Source: Leptospirillum sp037442005
GTDB lineage: Bacteria; Nitrospirota; Leptospirillia; Leptospirillales; Leptospirillaceae
Length of the DNA stretch: 27,098 nt
Assembly (NCBI GenBank): GCA_037442005.1
Contig: JBBIRA010000024.1
Coordinates: 1 to 27,098 of the forward strand
Direction: 5' to 3'
Part shown: piece after piece, positions 25,806-27,098 of the stretch
How positions within the stretch are numbered: position 1 is the first letter of the stretch
Layout of the letters: every line of letters starts with the position of its first letter
The notes under the pieces: generated by a model
What the model was told of the DNA's origin: nothing
The model's database searches: none
What the model saw: only the letters and a program-made list of their open reading frames with translations
Program-made: the position numbers and the translations under genes

Positions 25806-27098
<1,293 letters not shown>

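Overview
The window is a compact bacterial chromosome segment of moderately high GC. All protein genes but one lie on the minus strand. The gene set (a CcoO-like cytochrome, a heavy-metal RND efflux pair, and a large trehalose/alpha-glucan operon) and the protein style fit an acidophilic iron oxidiser such as Leptospirillum (Nitrospirota). That assignment is inference from general resemblance, not from a marker gene. I see no tRNA, rRNA, CRISPR array, insertion sequence or phage gene.

Layout, in the direction of minus-strand transcription from the right edge: (1) 27098-15970 is a six-gene trehalose/alpha-glucan operon: treZ (cut by the window edge), treY, a TreS-like gene that has lost nearly every catalytic residue, an intact treS, glgE and a maltokinase. 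Neighbours overlap or nearly touch. The operon ends in a hairpin terminator that overlaps the maltokinase stop codon. TreY/TreZ release trehalose from alpha-glucan. TreS, maltokinase and GlgE turn trehalose back into glucan through maltose and maltose-1-phosphate. One transcript therefore encodes both directions of the cycle. (2) 15969-15064 holds a near-consensus promoter, a leader of about 225 nt with two inverted repeats, a small one-haem CcoO-like cytochrome c, and a terminator. (3) 15049-13700 is a polytopic MgtC/DUF4010-type membrane protein, convergent with (4) a plus-strand glycine oxidase (thiO-like, 12560-13684).

(5) The thiO-like gene and ugd are divergent, and their predicted promoters share the same -10 bases. 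From there ugd, sfsA, a UDP-glucuronate decarboxylase gene, a flippase-like membrane protein gene, ndk and an unrecognised degenerate Rossmann-type protein gene run down to 6693. ugd plus the decarboxylase would convert UDP-glucose to UDP-glucuronate and UDP-xylose for surface polysaccharide. (6) 6630-249 holds a candidate promoter and a leader of about 190 nt, then tyrS, a periplasmic adaptor (CusB/CzcB type), a heavy-metal RND pump (CusA/CzcA type) and a class I glutamine amidotransferase. tyrS and the adaptor share a base at TGATG. (7) 1-248 has no gene but carries two tandem near-consensus minus-strand promoters aimed at a gene beyond the left edge.

The most unusual item is the TreS-like pseudoenzyme at 21182-22867. 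It is full length and in frame, is coupled to the real treS, and keeps the C-terminal part of the family while losing the nucleophile, the transition-state stabiliser and the substrate-binding His/Tyr/Asp. It looks like a retained non-catalytic partner or regulator of TreS, or a glucan/trehalose sensor. The degenerate dinucleotide-binding protein at 6693-7922 is the second unexplained gene.
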